64,000 nt of DNA, taken from contig CACHJN010000001.1 of the NCBI GenBank assembly GCA_902580115.1, positions 116,627 through 180,626 on the forward strand, in the 5' to 3' direction. The notes under the pieces were generated by a model that was not told the DNA's origin, did not search any database, and saw nothing but the letters and a program-made list of their open reading frames with translations. This document shows positions 35,197 to 44,076 of this stretch, in pieces. The translations under genes were made by a program, and so were the position numbers. Origin of the DNA: an uncultured Pelagibacteraceae bacterium (GTDB taxonomy: Bacteria; Pseudomonadota; Alphaproteobacteria; Pelagibacterales; Pelagibacteraceae). Position 1 is the first letter of the stretch; every line of letters starts with the position of its first letter.

Positions 35197-36421
35197 GAAA
35201 AAACAATTCAAAAAAACAGTAAATTTTGATCTTAAAAGAATTAAAGAAGCTTTAAATAAACTTGGAAATCCAGAAAGAAAGCTAAAAAATATTATTAATA
35301 TTATTGGCTCTGATGGAAAGTACTCCGTTTTAACAACGCTAAAGTATTTTATTGAAGAAAATAAACAAACCGCCTCAGCATACATTTCACCAAGCTTAAA
35401 AGATATTAGAGAGAGATTTTGGATGGGATCAGAATATCTCTCCTACGGCGAAATAAAAAGTTCAATAAAATTAATTGAAGGTTTAAAAATTAGATTAACA
35501 ATTTTTGAAGTACTTACTTTAGTTTATATTATTAATGCATCAAAGCGACATAATGATTATAACCTTGTAGAAGCAGGTGCTTTATTTGCAAAAGATTCTA
35601 CTAATGTTTTTGATTTTCCTTTAATACAAGCAATTGTAAATATAAATAAACAGCATTTAAATTTTGTAAAGAAGAAAACAATTAATGAAATTATTTTTCA
35701 AAAGGTTGGTTTTTTAAGTAATTTTACCAATATATATATAGGAAAACAAAGCTCACAGAACGAAAAAAAAATTAAGTCAATTTTGAGGAAAAATTTAAGT
35801 AAAAAAATATATTCTAAAAGTTGGAAATTAATAAAAAAAAAGAAAAAATTTTTCTTTAAAGATAAATATAATTTCATTCCTTTAAAAACTAAAAATATTT
35901 ACTCTAAAGGATTATTTAATAACATTACTATGGCAATAAAGATTGCACTAGATATTGGTATCAATAAAAAAATAATCTCTAAAGCTTTACCAAAATTAAA
36001 ATTCCAAGGAAGAATTCAATATATATCTTCTGGTAAATTAATCAAAAAACTTAACTCAAAAGAAAAACTTTTAATCGATGGTTGTCACTCTGCAGTAAGT
36101 GGAAAAAACTTATCAGATTATTTAAAAACAATTCAATCTCCTAAATATGGAATATGGTCAATGATGAAAAATAAAGATCCATCTAGTTTTATAAAACAAT
36201 TTAAGGGGATATTTAAAAAAATTTATACTATACCAATAAGCGGTGAAAAAAATTCGATGCCACCAAAGATTTTAGCTAAGATTGCAAAACAGAACAATAT
36301 AGATGCATTATCAATTAAAAATTTTGATACTGTTCTAAAAAAAATATCTTCCAAAGAAAAAAAAATTATATGTTTATTTGGTTCTCTATATCAATGTGGA
36401 AATATTTTAAATAAAAATTAA
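35156..36421 (+). CDS. folC: Folylpolyglutamate/dihydrofolate synthase-like protein (FolC family), degenerate P-loop
   Basis: The 421-residue Mur-ligase-type protein begins with a FolC-like helix and [18 protein letters not shown]. The usual GTNGKGS ATP loop is GSDGKYS (residues 51-57), and YTSPH is YISPS. The E-x-GLGGR-x-DATN segment is [12 protein letters not shown], the carbamylated-lysine region KAGI is KVGF, and DGAHN is DGCHS. The FQGRIQ and MMKNKDP motifs are kept. Position after accD supports FolC. Whether it still uses ATP and glutamate normally is uncertain. It converges with trxA, and the two ends overlap by four bases. Confidence 0.8.
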   Translation: MPSQSISLYNLLAKKKQFKKTVNFDLKRIKEALNKLGNPERKLKNIINIIGSDGKYSVLTTLKYFIEENKQTASAYISPSLKDIRERFWMGSEYLSYGEIKSSIKLIEGLKIRLTIFEVLTLVYIINASKRHNDYNLVEAGALFAKDSTNVFDFPLIQAIVNINKQHLNFVKKKTINEIIFQKVGFLSNFTNIYIGKQSSQNEKKIKSILRKNLSKKIYSKSWKLIKKKKKFFFKDKYNFIPLKTKNIYSKGLFNNITMAIKIALDIGINKKIISKALPKLKFQGRIQYISSGKLIKKLNSKEKLLIDGCHSAVSGKNLSDYLKTIQSPKYGIWSMMKNKDPSSFIKQFKGIFKKIYTIPISGEKNSMPPKILAKIAKQNNIDALSIKNFDTVLKKISSKEKKIICLFGSLYQCGNILNKN

Positions 36422-36738
36422 ATATTTTCTTTTATCCAGTCAAGAATATTACTTTTAGTAGTTGCTCCAACTTTAGTCGCTTTAAGTTCTCCACCTTTGA
36501 ATAGTAGCATTGTAGGAATTCCTCTAATACCGTACTTTGTTGGTGTGTTAGGTTCTTGATCAATGTTATGTTTTGCAATAATTACTTTATCTTTCATTTC
36601 ATCTGAGATTTCTTCCAATACAGGACCTATTTGTTTACAAGGCCCGCACCATTCTGCCCAAAAATCAACCACTATGGGTTTATCAGATTTTATGACATCG
36701 GTTTCAAAAGAATTGTCTGTAACTGGTTTTGTAGGCAT
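36418..36738 (-). CDS. trxA: Thioredoxin
   Basis: The 106-residue protein has the active site [13 protein letters not shown] (about residues 27-39) with the resolving-face motif [14 protein letters not shown] and its cis-proline. It is a cytoplasmic disulfide reductant. Length and motifs are fully standard. It is monocistronic and convergent with folC, which matches the alphaproteobacterial folC-trxA arrangement. Confidence 0.96.
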   Translation of the reverse strand: MPTKPVTDNSFETDVIKSDKPIVVDFWAEWCGPCKQIGPVLEEISDEMKDKVIIAKHNIDQEPNTPTKYGIRGIPTMLLFKGGELKATKVGATTKSNILDWIKENI

Positions 36739-36772
36739 ACAATCTAAATAATTATTTTTTTTTTAAAGTCAA

Positions 36773-38194
36773 CTAAACTTTTAAATATGTTTTTTCCAAT
36801 TCTTCAACGTATGCGTTAATTTCATCTAAAATAACTAATTTATCTTGATGATTCTCTTTCTCAAATTTTGCACGTAAAGTGTCAATTTCCGCATAAGTAC
36901 GAGGAATTGTATTCCACTTTTCATTGTTAGTGCTAAGTAATTTTTTAGCTATATCTTTGTGAATTAAATTATAATCCTCTTTTGATAATAATTCTGGTTT
37001 TTCCATATATAAAAGTTTTTTTCCAAAATACTTTAGTCTTTCGTCCTTAAATTTAGATATTATTGATAATTTTTTATCCCAATTTACACTATGAAACTCT
37101 GGCATTATTTTATTATCTTCTGCAGTCGTAAATTTTGTGTAAATACTTTCTTCTTCGTATAAATCTTCTTGTGATTTGGATTGTTCTTTTTCTTCAGATT
37201 CTAAACGTTTTATTGTTGAAATTTTTTCTGCAAATTCATTGTTTCCTTTAATTAGTTTTGCTCTTTCCTGAAGTTTAGAAGAGCCAATAATTTTGTATTC
37301 ATCAAATTTTTCCCCATATTGAGGATTCATTATAACTGGATGTTTATTATGTCTTATTGTCCTAATGAATTTGGGTTGTTTTTTCATAACAGCCGTCAGC
37401 TCCGGAATAGGCATTTTTAAATATATGTTGGGGTCGTGCCTTAAATCAAAGCATAATGGCCACTGGTATTGTGGATGTTGGCAAACAAATGTTTGAACAT
37501 ATGGTCTACTTTTGCCGTAAAAATATTCATTGGTGCAGAAATAAGTTTCTTTTTTGATAAGCTCTAAAGTTTGATTTTTATCTAATGTCATCAAACTTGC
37601 TTTCCACACATTGGGGGCTTTTTTTGCAATCAGCTTTGCTATACCTAATGTAGCAATAACATCGCCAATTGCACTGTGAGCATCACCGTGTTCAATTCCA
37701 TTAAGTGGTGCCATTTGGTCTAACTTATAAACATCATTTCCCTTTTCATTTTTTGAATTTTTAAGTGTATTCGGATAATAAAGATTAGCTGCTCTTGCCA
37801 AACTTAATATATCTCCTCTTGTATTGCCGTTTGTACTTGTGATGTACGGATATTCTAGAGTTTGAAAAAGAGTACTTCTTAAAAATTCTTCATCAAATTC
37901 AATACTATTAAATCCTATATAAGTCGCTTTGCCCCATTTTTTCAAAGTCTCAACAAATTGTCTAATCATTTCATAATGAGAAAGATTTGATTTTTTTAAC
38001 ATTGTGGGGGAAGTCTTATTAACAATAAGAGCCATCGCTTCTGGGATTATTCCAGGACTTAATCGACACCTAACATCAAAACGATCAAGTTCATCCAAAT
38101 TATCATTTGTCAAAATGGCTCCAATTTGAATTATTTGGCCCCAGTGTTTATTAGATGAGCTGGTCTCAAAATCATAAAAGACAAAGTTAGACAT
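36773..38194 (-). CDS. sbcB: Exodeoxyribonuclease I (SbcB)
   Basis: A 473-residue protein with a DEDDh exonuclease domain. Motifs are FVFYDFETSS (residues 4-13), IGFNSIEFDEEFLR, and HGDAHSAIGDVIATL with the catalytic histidine and aspartate. The SH3-like domain and C-terminal helical domain typical of ExoI follow. It degrades single-stranded DNA 3' to 5' and acts in repair and recombination. It lies nine bases after rmuC on the same strand, so the two nuclease-related genes form a unit. The family is best known from gammaproteobacteria. Confidence 0.9.
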   Translation of the reverse strand: MSNFVFYDFETSSSNKHWGQIIQIGAILTNDNLDELDRFDVRCRLSPGIIPEAMALIVNKTSPTMLKKSNLSHYEMIRQFVETLKKWGKATYIGFNSIEFDEEFLRSTLFQTLEYPYITSTNGNTRGDILSLARAANLYYPNTLKNSKNEKGNDVYKLDQMAPLNGIEHGDAHSAIGDVIATLGIAKLIAKKAPNVWKASLMTLDKNQTLELIKKETYFCTNEYFYGKSRPYVQTFVCQHPQYQWPLCFDLRHDPNIYLKMPIPELTAVMKKQPKFIRTIRHNKHPVIMNPQYGEKFDEYKIIGSSKLQERAKLIKGNNEFAEKISTIKRLESEEKEQSKSQEDLYEEESIYTKFTTAEDNKIMPEFHSVNWDKKLSIISKFKDERLKYFGKKLLYMEKPELLSKEDYNLIHKDIAKKLLSTNNEKWNTIPRTYAEIDTLRAKFEKENHQDKLVILDEINAYVEELEKTYLKV

Positions 38195-38203
38195 TTTTCT
38201 TTT

Positions 38204-39232
38204 CTACTTAAGTACTTTTATCTTTTCTGGATTTTCTTTCAAGGAATCTGTTACTTGTTGTGGATCTTTAATATTTCCAAGCGTATTCATTATTGACCTA
38301 GCATCTCTGCCGAAACCATCAGTTACGGTAAGTGCTTGTTCTAATTTCTTTCTTAAATCTTTAATTCCATCAAAATGCTTTTCAAACCTAGAGCTTATAT
38401 TTCTTAAATCAGTGTAGATTTGAGTAGCGTGTTGTTGAACTTTTAGTGTCTGAAATCCTAAATAATAAGATTGTAGCAAAGCTGACAAAGTGTTTGGTCC
38501 AGAAATCGTAACTTTGTATTTTGTTCTTAGTTCTTGCAATAAAAGCTCTTTTGTTTTGGGATCTCTGTAACTTGAAAGTTCAGAAAATAATCCTTCAGTC
38601 GGTACATAAATAATTGCGAAATCTGTGCTTTTAGGTGGAGCTATATATTTTGCATTAACTGTTTTAGCTTTTAGTCTAAAAGCTGCAGCTAAATCTTTCC
38701 TAGCCTCGGCTTGTCCCTCTTTATTATTAGAATTGTATGCATCATCAATAGCCTTATATTTTTCAACTGGCCAATGACTGTCAATTGGAAGTAATACATC
38801 TTTAAGTTTAATAGCAAATTCAACTGTCTCTGATGTATCGTCTTTCATTTTTGCGTTAGCAATAAATTGAGATGCTGGAAGCAAGTCTTTAAGAAGAGTT
38901 CCTAATCCAAATTCCGCTAGAGTTCCATATGTTTTTACACCACTTAAAATCCTACTAAAATTGTCCTGACTTTTATTGAGCTCACTGACCTGCTGATTAA
39001 AAACTGAAACTTTTTCATCAACTTTAGTTAAAGCTCCCGTCATATCTTTTGCAATCTCTTTGCTCATTGAGCCAAAAGATTGACCAAAGCTCTCTTTAAA
39101 AGAATTAAATTCATCTTTAAAAGTCTGCTCTGGGTTTACTAGTTTTTCAGGCTTATTTTTAATTAAGAAGAAAATAACTCCAATATTAATGACAACCAAT
39201 AATAAGATTAAAACTATAATTAACGAATCCAT
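38204..39232 (-). CDS. rmuC: DNA recombination protein RmuC
   Basis: The N-terminal helix (about residues 4-24) would anchor the protein to the membrane. A coiled coil follows to about residue 90. The RmuC nuclease-like domain begins at YGTLAEFGLGTLLKDLLP and includes LPIDSHWPVEKY, DFAIIYVPTEGLFSEL and GPNTLSALLQSYYLGF. RmuC limits inversions at short inverted repeats, but its exact activity is unproven. At 342 residues it is shorter than E. coli RmuC (475), mostly by a shorter coiled coil. It is upstream of sbcB. Confidence 0.9.
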   Translation of the reverse strand: MDSLIIVLILLLVVINIGVIFFLIKNKPEKLVNPEQTFKDEFNSFKESFGQSFGSMSKEIAKDMTGALTKVDEKVSVFNQQVSELNKSQDNFSRILSGVKTYGTLAEFGLGTLLKDLLPASQFIANAKMKDDTSETVEFAIKLKDVLLPIDSHWPVEKYKAIDDAYNSNNKEGQAEARKDLAAAFRLKAKTVNAKYIAPPKSTDFAIIYVPTEGLFSELSSYRDPKTKELLLQELRTKYKVTISGPNTLSALLQSYYLGFQTLKVQQHATQIYTDLRNISSRFEKHFDGIKDLRKKLEQALTVTDGFGRDARSIMNTLGNIKDPQQVTDSLKENPEKIKVLK

Positions 39233-39259
39233 ATTTTAATATACATTAATATGATTGTG

Positions 39260-39281
39260 AGGGGTAGCTGGAGCTACCCCT
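39260..39281 (-). terminator. Perfect hairpin between a small gene and rmuC
   Basis: AGGGGTAGCT and AGCTACCCCT form a ten-pair GC-rich inverted repeat with a two-base centre, seven bases after the stop of the 63-residue gene. No T-run follows on either strand, so intrinsic termination is uncertain. It may protect the 3' end or reduce read-through into rmuC. Confidence 0.45.
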
Positions 39282-39288
39282 ACAAGAG

Positions 39289-39480
39289 TTAAATGTTATC
39301 TGAAGTCTTTTTTAAATGTTTAAGAACTTTTCCAGCGTTGGTTCCTTCTTTCAACCTGTAACCAAAAGTGCCGGAGTTACCAGTATTGATGGCTTTTCTG
39401 GATTTGCTTAGTTTATTTAAGAGTTCAGCCTGTGTTTTACTTCGGCTGAATTCTTTTAACAATTTTGTATGTCTATCCAT
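39289..39480 (-). CDS. Small basic protein of unknown function
   Basis: A 63-residue, lysine-rich protein with two likely helices separated by a glycine-rich GNSGTFGYRLKEGTNAG segment. No cysteine, signal peptide or membrane helix is seen. AAGGAG lies seven bases before the ATG, a better ribosome site than most neighbours have. It precedes rmuC and sbcB on the same strand, but a strong hairpin separates them. I do not recognise the family. Its basic charge would allow nucleic-acid binding, which is only a guess. Confidence 0.65.
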   Translation of the reverse strand: MDRHTKLLKEFSRSKTQAELLNKLSKSRKAINTGNSGTFGYRLKEGTNAGKVLKHLKKTSDNI

Positions 39481-39603
39481 ACATTCTCCTTGTTAGTTTA
39501 TTCAACCTACTTTTAACTCATGTAGATGAGCCACTTTCTGACCATGTGGATGGTAAATTAATTCTATTGTATAACATGAATAAATGTCAATATAGGATTT
39601 ATA

Positions 39604-39762
39604 ATGAAAAACAGACATTTAGGCATACTTCTAGTTCTGGCAGGCGTGATTACAATATTTGTGAAACACGAATCAGCTTGGATAATATCGGCCATTTTAA
39701 TTGGTGGGGGAACTGGTATATTTTTTTGGAAGGATAAAGTTGAAGGTGAAGAAGATAAATAA
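39604..39762 (+). CDS. Two-helix membrane microprotein
   Basis: A 52-residue frame beginning MKNRHLGILLVLAGVITIF has two short hydrophobic segments (about residues 6-19 and 25-41) and ends in a charged tail (FWKDKVEGEEDK). The hydrophobic pattern, the ATG with an upstream AT-rich leader, and the tight junction to the next gene support it. It overlaps the next gene by 23 bases if that one starts at TTG 39740. No known family was recognised. Confidence 0.6.
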   Translation: MKNRHLGILLVLAGVITIFVKHESAWIISAILIGGGTGIFFWKDKVEGEEDK

Positions 39763-39961
39763 ATTTTTTTTTATTAATGGATTAATTGGATCTTTAATTT
39801 TTTATTATTTTGTTAGAAAAATTCAAACTTATTATGAAGTAGACATAAGTATTGATGGGTATGGTTTAGCTGGGGCAGTTTGGTATGGAGCTGGTTTAGG
39901 ATTTGTCTTTGGTGTTAAATTTATTAGAGTACAGGAAATTATTGATTATTTTAGAAAATGA
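39740..39961 (+). CDS. Small membrane protein of unknown function
   Basis: About 73 residues with hydrophobic stretches near residues 9-21 and 39-56 and the motif DGYGLAGAVWYGAGLGFVFGVKF. The frame is open further upstream, but that part lies inside the preceding microprotein gene. A TTG at 39740 has AAGGA five bases upstream, and a GTG at 39746 is the alternative. The glycine spacing suggests close helix packing. Function unknown. Confidence 0.55.
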   Translation: MKVKKINKFFFINGLIGSLIFYYFVRKIQTYYEVDISIDGYGLAGAVWYGAGLGFVFGVKFIRVQEIIDYFRK

Positions 39962-39973
39962 TAAAAAAATTAT

Positions 39974-40549
39974 ATGAGTAGAATATTTGTTGTTTATGGG
40001 CATCACAATGTAAATAAAAGTTTCAATCAAGAAATTCGAGACACTTTTTGTTCTGAAGCTAAAAAACTTGGTCATGAAATTGATTTGATAAATTTGCATG
40101 AGGAAAAACCTTTACCTTTTTATGATGGTTCTGAACCAAATGAACAAATCTTAGATTATAGAAAAAGATTAGAACAAAGTGATGTGCTCTTTATGATTTC
40201 TCCTTGTTATAATTTAAGAGCAACAGCAATTTTAGAAAACTGGATTGATCTTGTGCTTGCTCCTAAGTGGTTTTTTTCTTTCAAAAGATTGGTGGGGAAC
40301 TGGGGATATCCTGTTGCAGGCGCTATGAAAAATAAGAGAGCAATTATGAGTATGAGTTATGGTGGGAATTGGTTTAGTATTCAAACTTGGTTTCAAAATA
40401 TTCCTTTTAGAAGAATTAAAGCTGGCGTTTTAAAGCTTGGAGGTATGAAAACAAACTATATTAGATTTTATGAAGTTTTGCCTGGAATGTCGCAGGAAAA
40501 ATTTGAAAAGCATATGAGCAAAGTAAGAAGTTTGGTAAGGAAATTATGA
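39974..40549 (+). CDS. NAD(P)H quinone reductase / flavodoxin-fold family protein
   Basis: The 191-residue protein starts RIFVVYGHHNVNKSFNQEIRD, the FMN-phosphate loop pattern of the KefF/MdaB/NQO-like flavodoxin fold. It continues with VLFMISPCYNLRATAILENWIDLVLAPKWFF, the family's second conserved block. It probably reduces quinones or related compounds with a bound flavin. It follows two small membrane genes and precedes another membrane gene, which might place it at the membrane, but no partner is evident. The exact substrate cannot be named. Confidence 0.82.
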   Translation: MSRIFVVYGHHNVNKSFNQEIRDTFCSEAKKLGHEIDLINLHEEKPLPFYDGSEPNEQILDYRKRLEQSDVLFMISPCYNLRATAILENWIDLVLAPKWFFSFKRLVGNWGYPVAGAMKNKRAIMSMSYGGNWFSIQTWFQNIPFRRIKAGVLKLGGMKTNYIRFYEVLPGMSQEKFEKHMSKVRSLVRKL

Positions 40550-40585
40550 ATTTTATTTTCAACATAAAAAGTATATAAGTCAGTT

Positions 40586-41032
40586 ATGGAAAGTTTAAAA
40601 AATTGGATGGTAGAAACAGCAAACATAATGTTTGACGACAGTAAAAATGATTTAAGATCGCTTCCAAAAACTGTCAGACTTCAAATTTTAATAGTATTAT
40701 CTTTTGTATGGTCAACTGTTTTTAGTTTATATGTATTTAGCTTAACAAGTTTTATTTGGGGATGGGCTGGTGTTGTATTAGCACACATTGGTTTAATAAT
40801 TGCTGTATACATAACTTTTAAATTTTTCCACAAAGCAAACGTCGAAAAAAAAAGTGTTTTTGAAACAGGAAACTATAATCCTGCAAAAATATTCGTAGCT
40901 TTTTTTATAATATTTTTTATTTTTATATTTACAAAAGGTGTTGAAGTTTTAACTACCTCAAACTCTTATTCAATTAAATATGACGGCCCAAAAAAAAGTA
41001 CGATAGAACGTATAAAAGAATTCGTAAAATAG
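40586..41032 (+). CDS. Three-helix membrane protein of unknown function
   Basis: The 148-residue protein has a polar N-terminus (about 27 residues), three clear hydrophobic segments (about residues 32-53, 57-76 and 104-122) and a lysine-rich C-terminus. No motif of a known transporter or enzyme was recognised. It lies 36 bases after the flavodoxin-fold gene and seven bases before the SRAP gene on the same strand. Confidence 0.72.
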   Translation: MESLKNWMVETANIMFDDSKNDLRSLPKTVRLQILIVLSFVWSTVFSLYVFSLTSFIWGWAGVVLAHIGLIIAVYITFKFFHKANVEKKSVFETGNYNPAKIFVAFFIIFFIFIFTKGVEVLTTSNSYSIKYDGPKKSTIERIKEFVK

Positions 41033-41039
41033 ATTTTTA

Positions 41040-41675
41040 ATGTGTGGAAGATTTGCACAAACCAATATAATTAAAGCAACATCGGATATAGTAAAAACTG
41101 TTATCGGAAAAGTAGACAGTATAGATAATTTTAATATAAGTCCTGGACAAGAGGCTGCTGTTATAAAAAAATACAGTAATGGACGAGCTTTAGAGCTTAG
41201 TCATTGGAGTATTTTCCCAAGCTGGGCAAAAGACAAAGAGGGTTTTAGACCTTTGCATAACACTAGATTAGAAAGTTTAGTTAAACCATATTTTAAAAGA
41301 TTAATTTCAACTAACAGATTATTGATACCTTGTAGCTATTTTTATGAATGGTCAAAATCTGAGGAAAATAGAAAAGTTCCTTATTGTTTTAAATTAAAAG
41401 ATGATAATGATTTAATGTACTTTGCCGGAATATTTGAAAATAATCAGTTCAGTATAATTACGAGAGAGGCTGAAGGTGAAAATTCTAAGATCCATCATCG
41501 CCAACCATTGATAATTAATAAATCAAAAATTAATGATTATTTAAATCTTAAAAATAATGCCAAAGAAATTTTACAATCTATTAAACCACCAAATCTTAAT
41601 TTTTATCAAATTGGGCTTGAAATTAATAATCCGAAAAATAATTTTAAAGAACTAATTAACCCATTGCCAAATTGA
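41040..41675 (+). CDS. SOS response-associated peptidase (SRAP/YedK/HMCES family)
   Basis: The protein begins MCGRF, and the initiator methionine is removed in this family so that C2 becomes the catalytic N-terminus. Other key motifs are present: NTRLESL, IPCSYFYEW with the catalytic glutamate, and KIHHRQPLII with the active-site histidine. SRAP proteins crosslink to abasic sites in single-stranded DNA and protect them. The 211-residue length is normal. It is likely a stand-alone genome-maintenance gene. Confidence 0.93.
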   Translation: MCGRFAQTNIIKATSDIVKTVIGKVDSIDNFNISPGQEAAVIKKYSNGRALELSHWSIFPSWAKDKEGFRPLHNTRLESLVKPYFKRLISTNRLLIPCSYFYEWSKSEENRKVPYCFKLKDDNDLMYFAGIFENNQFSIITREAEGENSKIHHRQPLIINKSKINDYLNLKNNAKEILQSIKPPNLNFYQIGLEINNPKNNFKELINPLPN

Positions 41676-41698
41676 TATAATTTAGTTTACAATTTTAC

Positions 41699-42496
41699 AT
41701 GTCAAAAATAGAATTTGAACCAACAGATAACAAAGTAGGATGTTTTATTTACACCGATTTACAGGAATTAAAAAAAGACCAAATAGATGAAATAAAAAAA
41801 CTACTTAATAAATACGGAGTGCTTTTTTTTAAAAATCAAAGCTTAAATCCAGAGCAATATGTTAATTTTTCATCGAATTTTGGAAAACCAGCAAAATACC
41901 CTATGCTTAAACCACACAAAGATTTCAAGGATATATATGTTATTGAAAGAAAAAAAACTGATACTGGAAAAAGTTTTGGTGAGGGTCCTCACACAGATTC
42001 TTCATATTTAGCAAACCCTCCAAAGTTTACTTTTTTACAAGCAATAGATGTGCCTGAAGAAGGAAAAGGAAATACTTTGTTTTATAATCAATTTCTTGCA
42101 TATGAAGCGCTACCTAAAGATATAAAACAAAAAATTGAAAATTTAAAAGGTGTTTTTTCCTCTCAGGGAAAAATAGCTCAAACGCGGAAATTAAGAATGG
42201 CAGATCACGGGACTAGTGGAACAAAAGAGATTAGGTCTGAACATAACTTAGTTCAATTAATTAACGGTAGAAAAACTATTTATTGTTCTCCAGGTCACAT
42301 AGTTGGAATAGCTAATTTGAGCTATGAGCAAGAAAAATTAATAAATTTTTTATCCACTCACCAAATAAAAGAGAAATTTACTTATAGTTTTAGTTGGAAA
42401 AAGGGTGATATTGCACTTTGGTCAAATCGCTCTATGCTTCATGCGGCAACTGCTTTTAATGGTGATAGGAAAATGTTTAGGATAACAATTCAGTAA
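41699..42496 (+). CDS. TauD/TfdA-family Fe(II)/2-oxoglutarate dioxygenase
   Basis: The 265-residue enzyme has the iron facial triad: the HTDSSY H-x-D motif (about residues 99-104) and a distal histidine in SMLHAATAF. A 2-oxoglutarate-binding arginine follows in MFRITIQ. The N-terminal GVLFFKNQSL is typical of TauD-type hydroxylases. Members release sulfite from taurine or oxidise many other acids, so the substrate cannot be assigned. No sulfonate transporter is next to it. SAR11 cells are known to need reduced sulfur sources, which makes an organosulfur role possible but unproven. Confidence 0.88.
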   Translation: MSKIEFEPTDNKVGCFIYTDLQELKKDQIDEIKKLLNKYGVLFFKNQSLNPEQYVNFSSNFGKPAKYPMLKPHKDFKDIYVIERKKTDTGKSFGEGPHTDSSYLANPPKFTFLQAIDVPEEGKGNTLFYNQFLAYEALPKDIKQKIENLKGVFSSQGKIAQTRKLRMADHGTSGTKEIRSEHNLVQLINGRKTIYCSPGHIVGIANLSYEQEKLINFLSTHQIKEKFTYSFSWKKGDIALWSNRSMLHAATAFNGDRKMFRITIQ

Positions 42497-43543
42497 TTAG
42501 TCTTTTAAAATTGTAAGATGACCCATTTTTCTTCCTTCTCTAGGTTCTTTTTTTAAATAGTCGTGAAAAAATTCGTTCTTTTTAAAAGTTTTTTTTTTAT
42601 AATTTTGAATTTCAAAACCTAAAATATTGTACATTTCTGCATTAGAAATTTTTTCAATCGGCTTTGACTTTAGACTGCAGACAGCCCTTACATGATGTTC
42701 AAATTGAGAGATATTAAAAGCTTCAATAGTGAGATGACCTGAATTGTGGAAACGTGGAGCTAGTTCGTTTACCAATAATTCATCTTTTTTTGTAATAAAG
42801 TACTCAATAGTTAATATTCCAACATATGAAAAGTTTTCTGCTATTTTCTTTGCATTGTTAATAGCGCTTTTAAACATTTTATTACTTATATCAGCAGGTA
42901 TTTTTGATTTATATAAGATTTGATTTTTATGGACATTCTCAATTGGCTCATAACTTATCATTGTCCCGTCAGCGTATCTAGCAATAACAACCGAAATTTC
43001 TTTTTTTAAATCTACTTTTTTTTCAAGAATATAGTCTTTAGTAAAACACCAATCTTTTTTAACATCCTCTAATGAATTTAAAACAAACTGACCTTTTCCA
43101 TCATAGCCTAAAGTATTAGATTTAAGTATCCCGGGTAAAAGGTGCTGATTTTTTTTTATATCTTCTGCTGATTCAATGAAAACCCAGTCAGTAGTATTAA
43201 TTCCTAGTTCATTGACAAAAGTCTTCTCAAGTTTTCTGTTTTGAGCAATTTTATTTATTTTAGGAGAAGGTAATACTTTTTTCTCTTTCTGAATAAGATT
43301 TAAAAAATCTACTGGTATGTTTTCAAACTCATAAGTTACAACATCAACTTTGGTAATAAACTCTCTCACTTTTACGTTATCATCATAATTGCTGTAAATG
43401 AATTCATCACAAAAATGTTGTGCTGGTCCATCTTTATCGTCTGATAATACAATTGTTTTAACTTTTAATTTTTTTGCAGCAGAACACAAGAGTGAGCCTA
43501 ATTGACCTCCACCAATCACTCCTAAATTAATAGATTTAAACAT
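42497..43543 (-). CDS. purK: 5-(carboxyamino)imidazole ribonucleotide synthase
   Basis: The 348-residue ATP-grasp enzyme starts LGVIGGGQLGSLLCSAAK and shows VVTYEFENIP, LKSNTLGYDGKGQF and NELAPRFHNSGHLTIEA. It carboxylates AIR with ATP and bicarbonate in purine synthesis. It is directly followed in function and on the strand by purE, one base away. The PurE-PurK split is the bacterial two-step route. Confidence 0.95.
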   Translation of the reverse strand: MFKSINLGVIGGGQLGSLLCSAAKKLKVKTIVLSDDKDGPAQHFCDEFIYSNYDDNVKVREFITKVDVVTYEFENIPVDFLNLIQKEKKVLPSPKINKIAQNRKLEKTFVNELGINTTDWVFIESAEDIKKNQHLLPGILKSNTLGYDGKGQFVLNSLEDVKKDWCFTKDYILEKKVDLKKEISVVIARYADGTMISYEPIENVHKNQILYKSKIPADISNKMFKSAINNAKKIAENFSYVGILTIEYFITKKDELLVNELAPRFHNSGHLTIEAFNISQFEHHVRAVCSLKSKPIEKISNAEMYNILGFEIQNYKKKTFKKNEFFHDYLKKEPREGRKMGHLTILKD

Positions 43544-44026
43544 TTATCTTGGTCTTTTTTTAACTGATTTAGTTTGTCTTGCTCTATAGTTTTCAAGTTT
43601 AATTCTTACTTTTTTATCTTGTAGAGCAATAATTGAAATTGCTAATAGCCCAGCATTAAGAGCTCCATTTATAGCAGTTGTGGCAACAGGGATCCCATTT
43701 GGCATTTCTGCAACTGAAAACAAAGCAGAAACCCCATCTGTTTTTTTGTCTTTTATTGGAACTCCTATTACAGGAATTTTTGTTAAAGATGCGCACATTC
43801 CTGCTAGATGAGCAGCGCGACCTGCTCCTGCGCAAATGACTGAATAATTTTTATGAGCATTTTTTGCAAATTTAAAAAGTCTTTCAGGAGTTCTGTGGGC
43901 ACTAACTATTAAAACATCATTTTTAATTTTAAATTTTCTTAAAATTAGCTCACATTTTTTCATGACAGGATAATCATTTCTACTACCCATGATAATTGCC
44001 ACTTTATTTGGAGAATTTGCTTTCAC
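43544..44026 (-). CDS. purE: 5-(carboxyamino)imidazole ribonucleotide mutase
   Basis: The 160-residue enzyme has the class I PurE motifs IIMGSRNDYPVMKKC, VSAHRTPERLFKFAKNA and AGAGRAAHLAGMCASLT, plus a basic C-terminal tail. It moves the carboxyl group of N5-CAIR to give CAIR. It immediately precedes purK, and the two are surely co-transcribed. Confidence 0.96.
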   Translation of the reverse strand: MKANSPNKVAIIMGSRNDYPVMKKCELILRKFKIKNDVLIVSAHRTPERLFKFAKNAHKNYSVICAGAGRAAHLAGMCASLTKIPVIGVPIKDKKTDGVSALFSVAEMPNGIPVATTAINGALNAGLLAISIIALQDKKVRIKLENYRARQTKSVKKRPR

Positions 44027-44076
44027 AAAACATTCTTAACAATTTTTAAAAAAAATACAATAGAGCAATTAAAAAA

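Noticed and set aside
39465..39737. 90-codon frame running over the divergent gap and first microprotein
   Set aside because: Its composition is irregular and it conflicts with the better-supported 39604-39762 frame.
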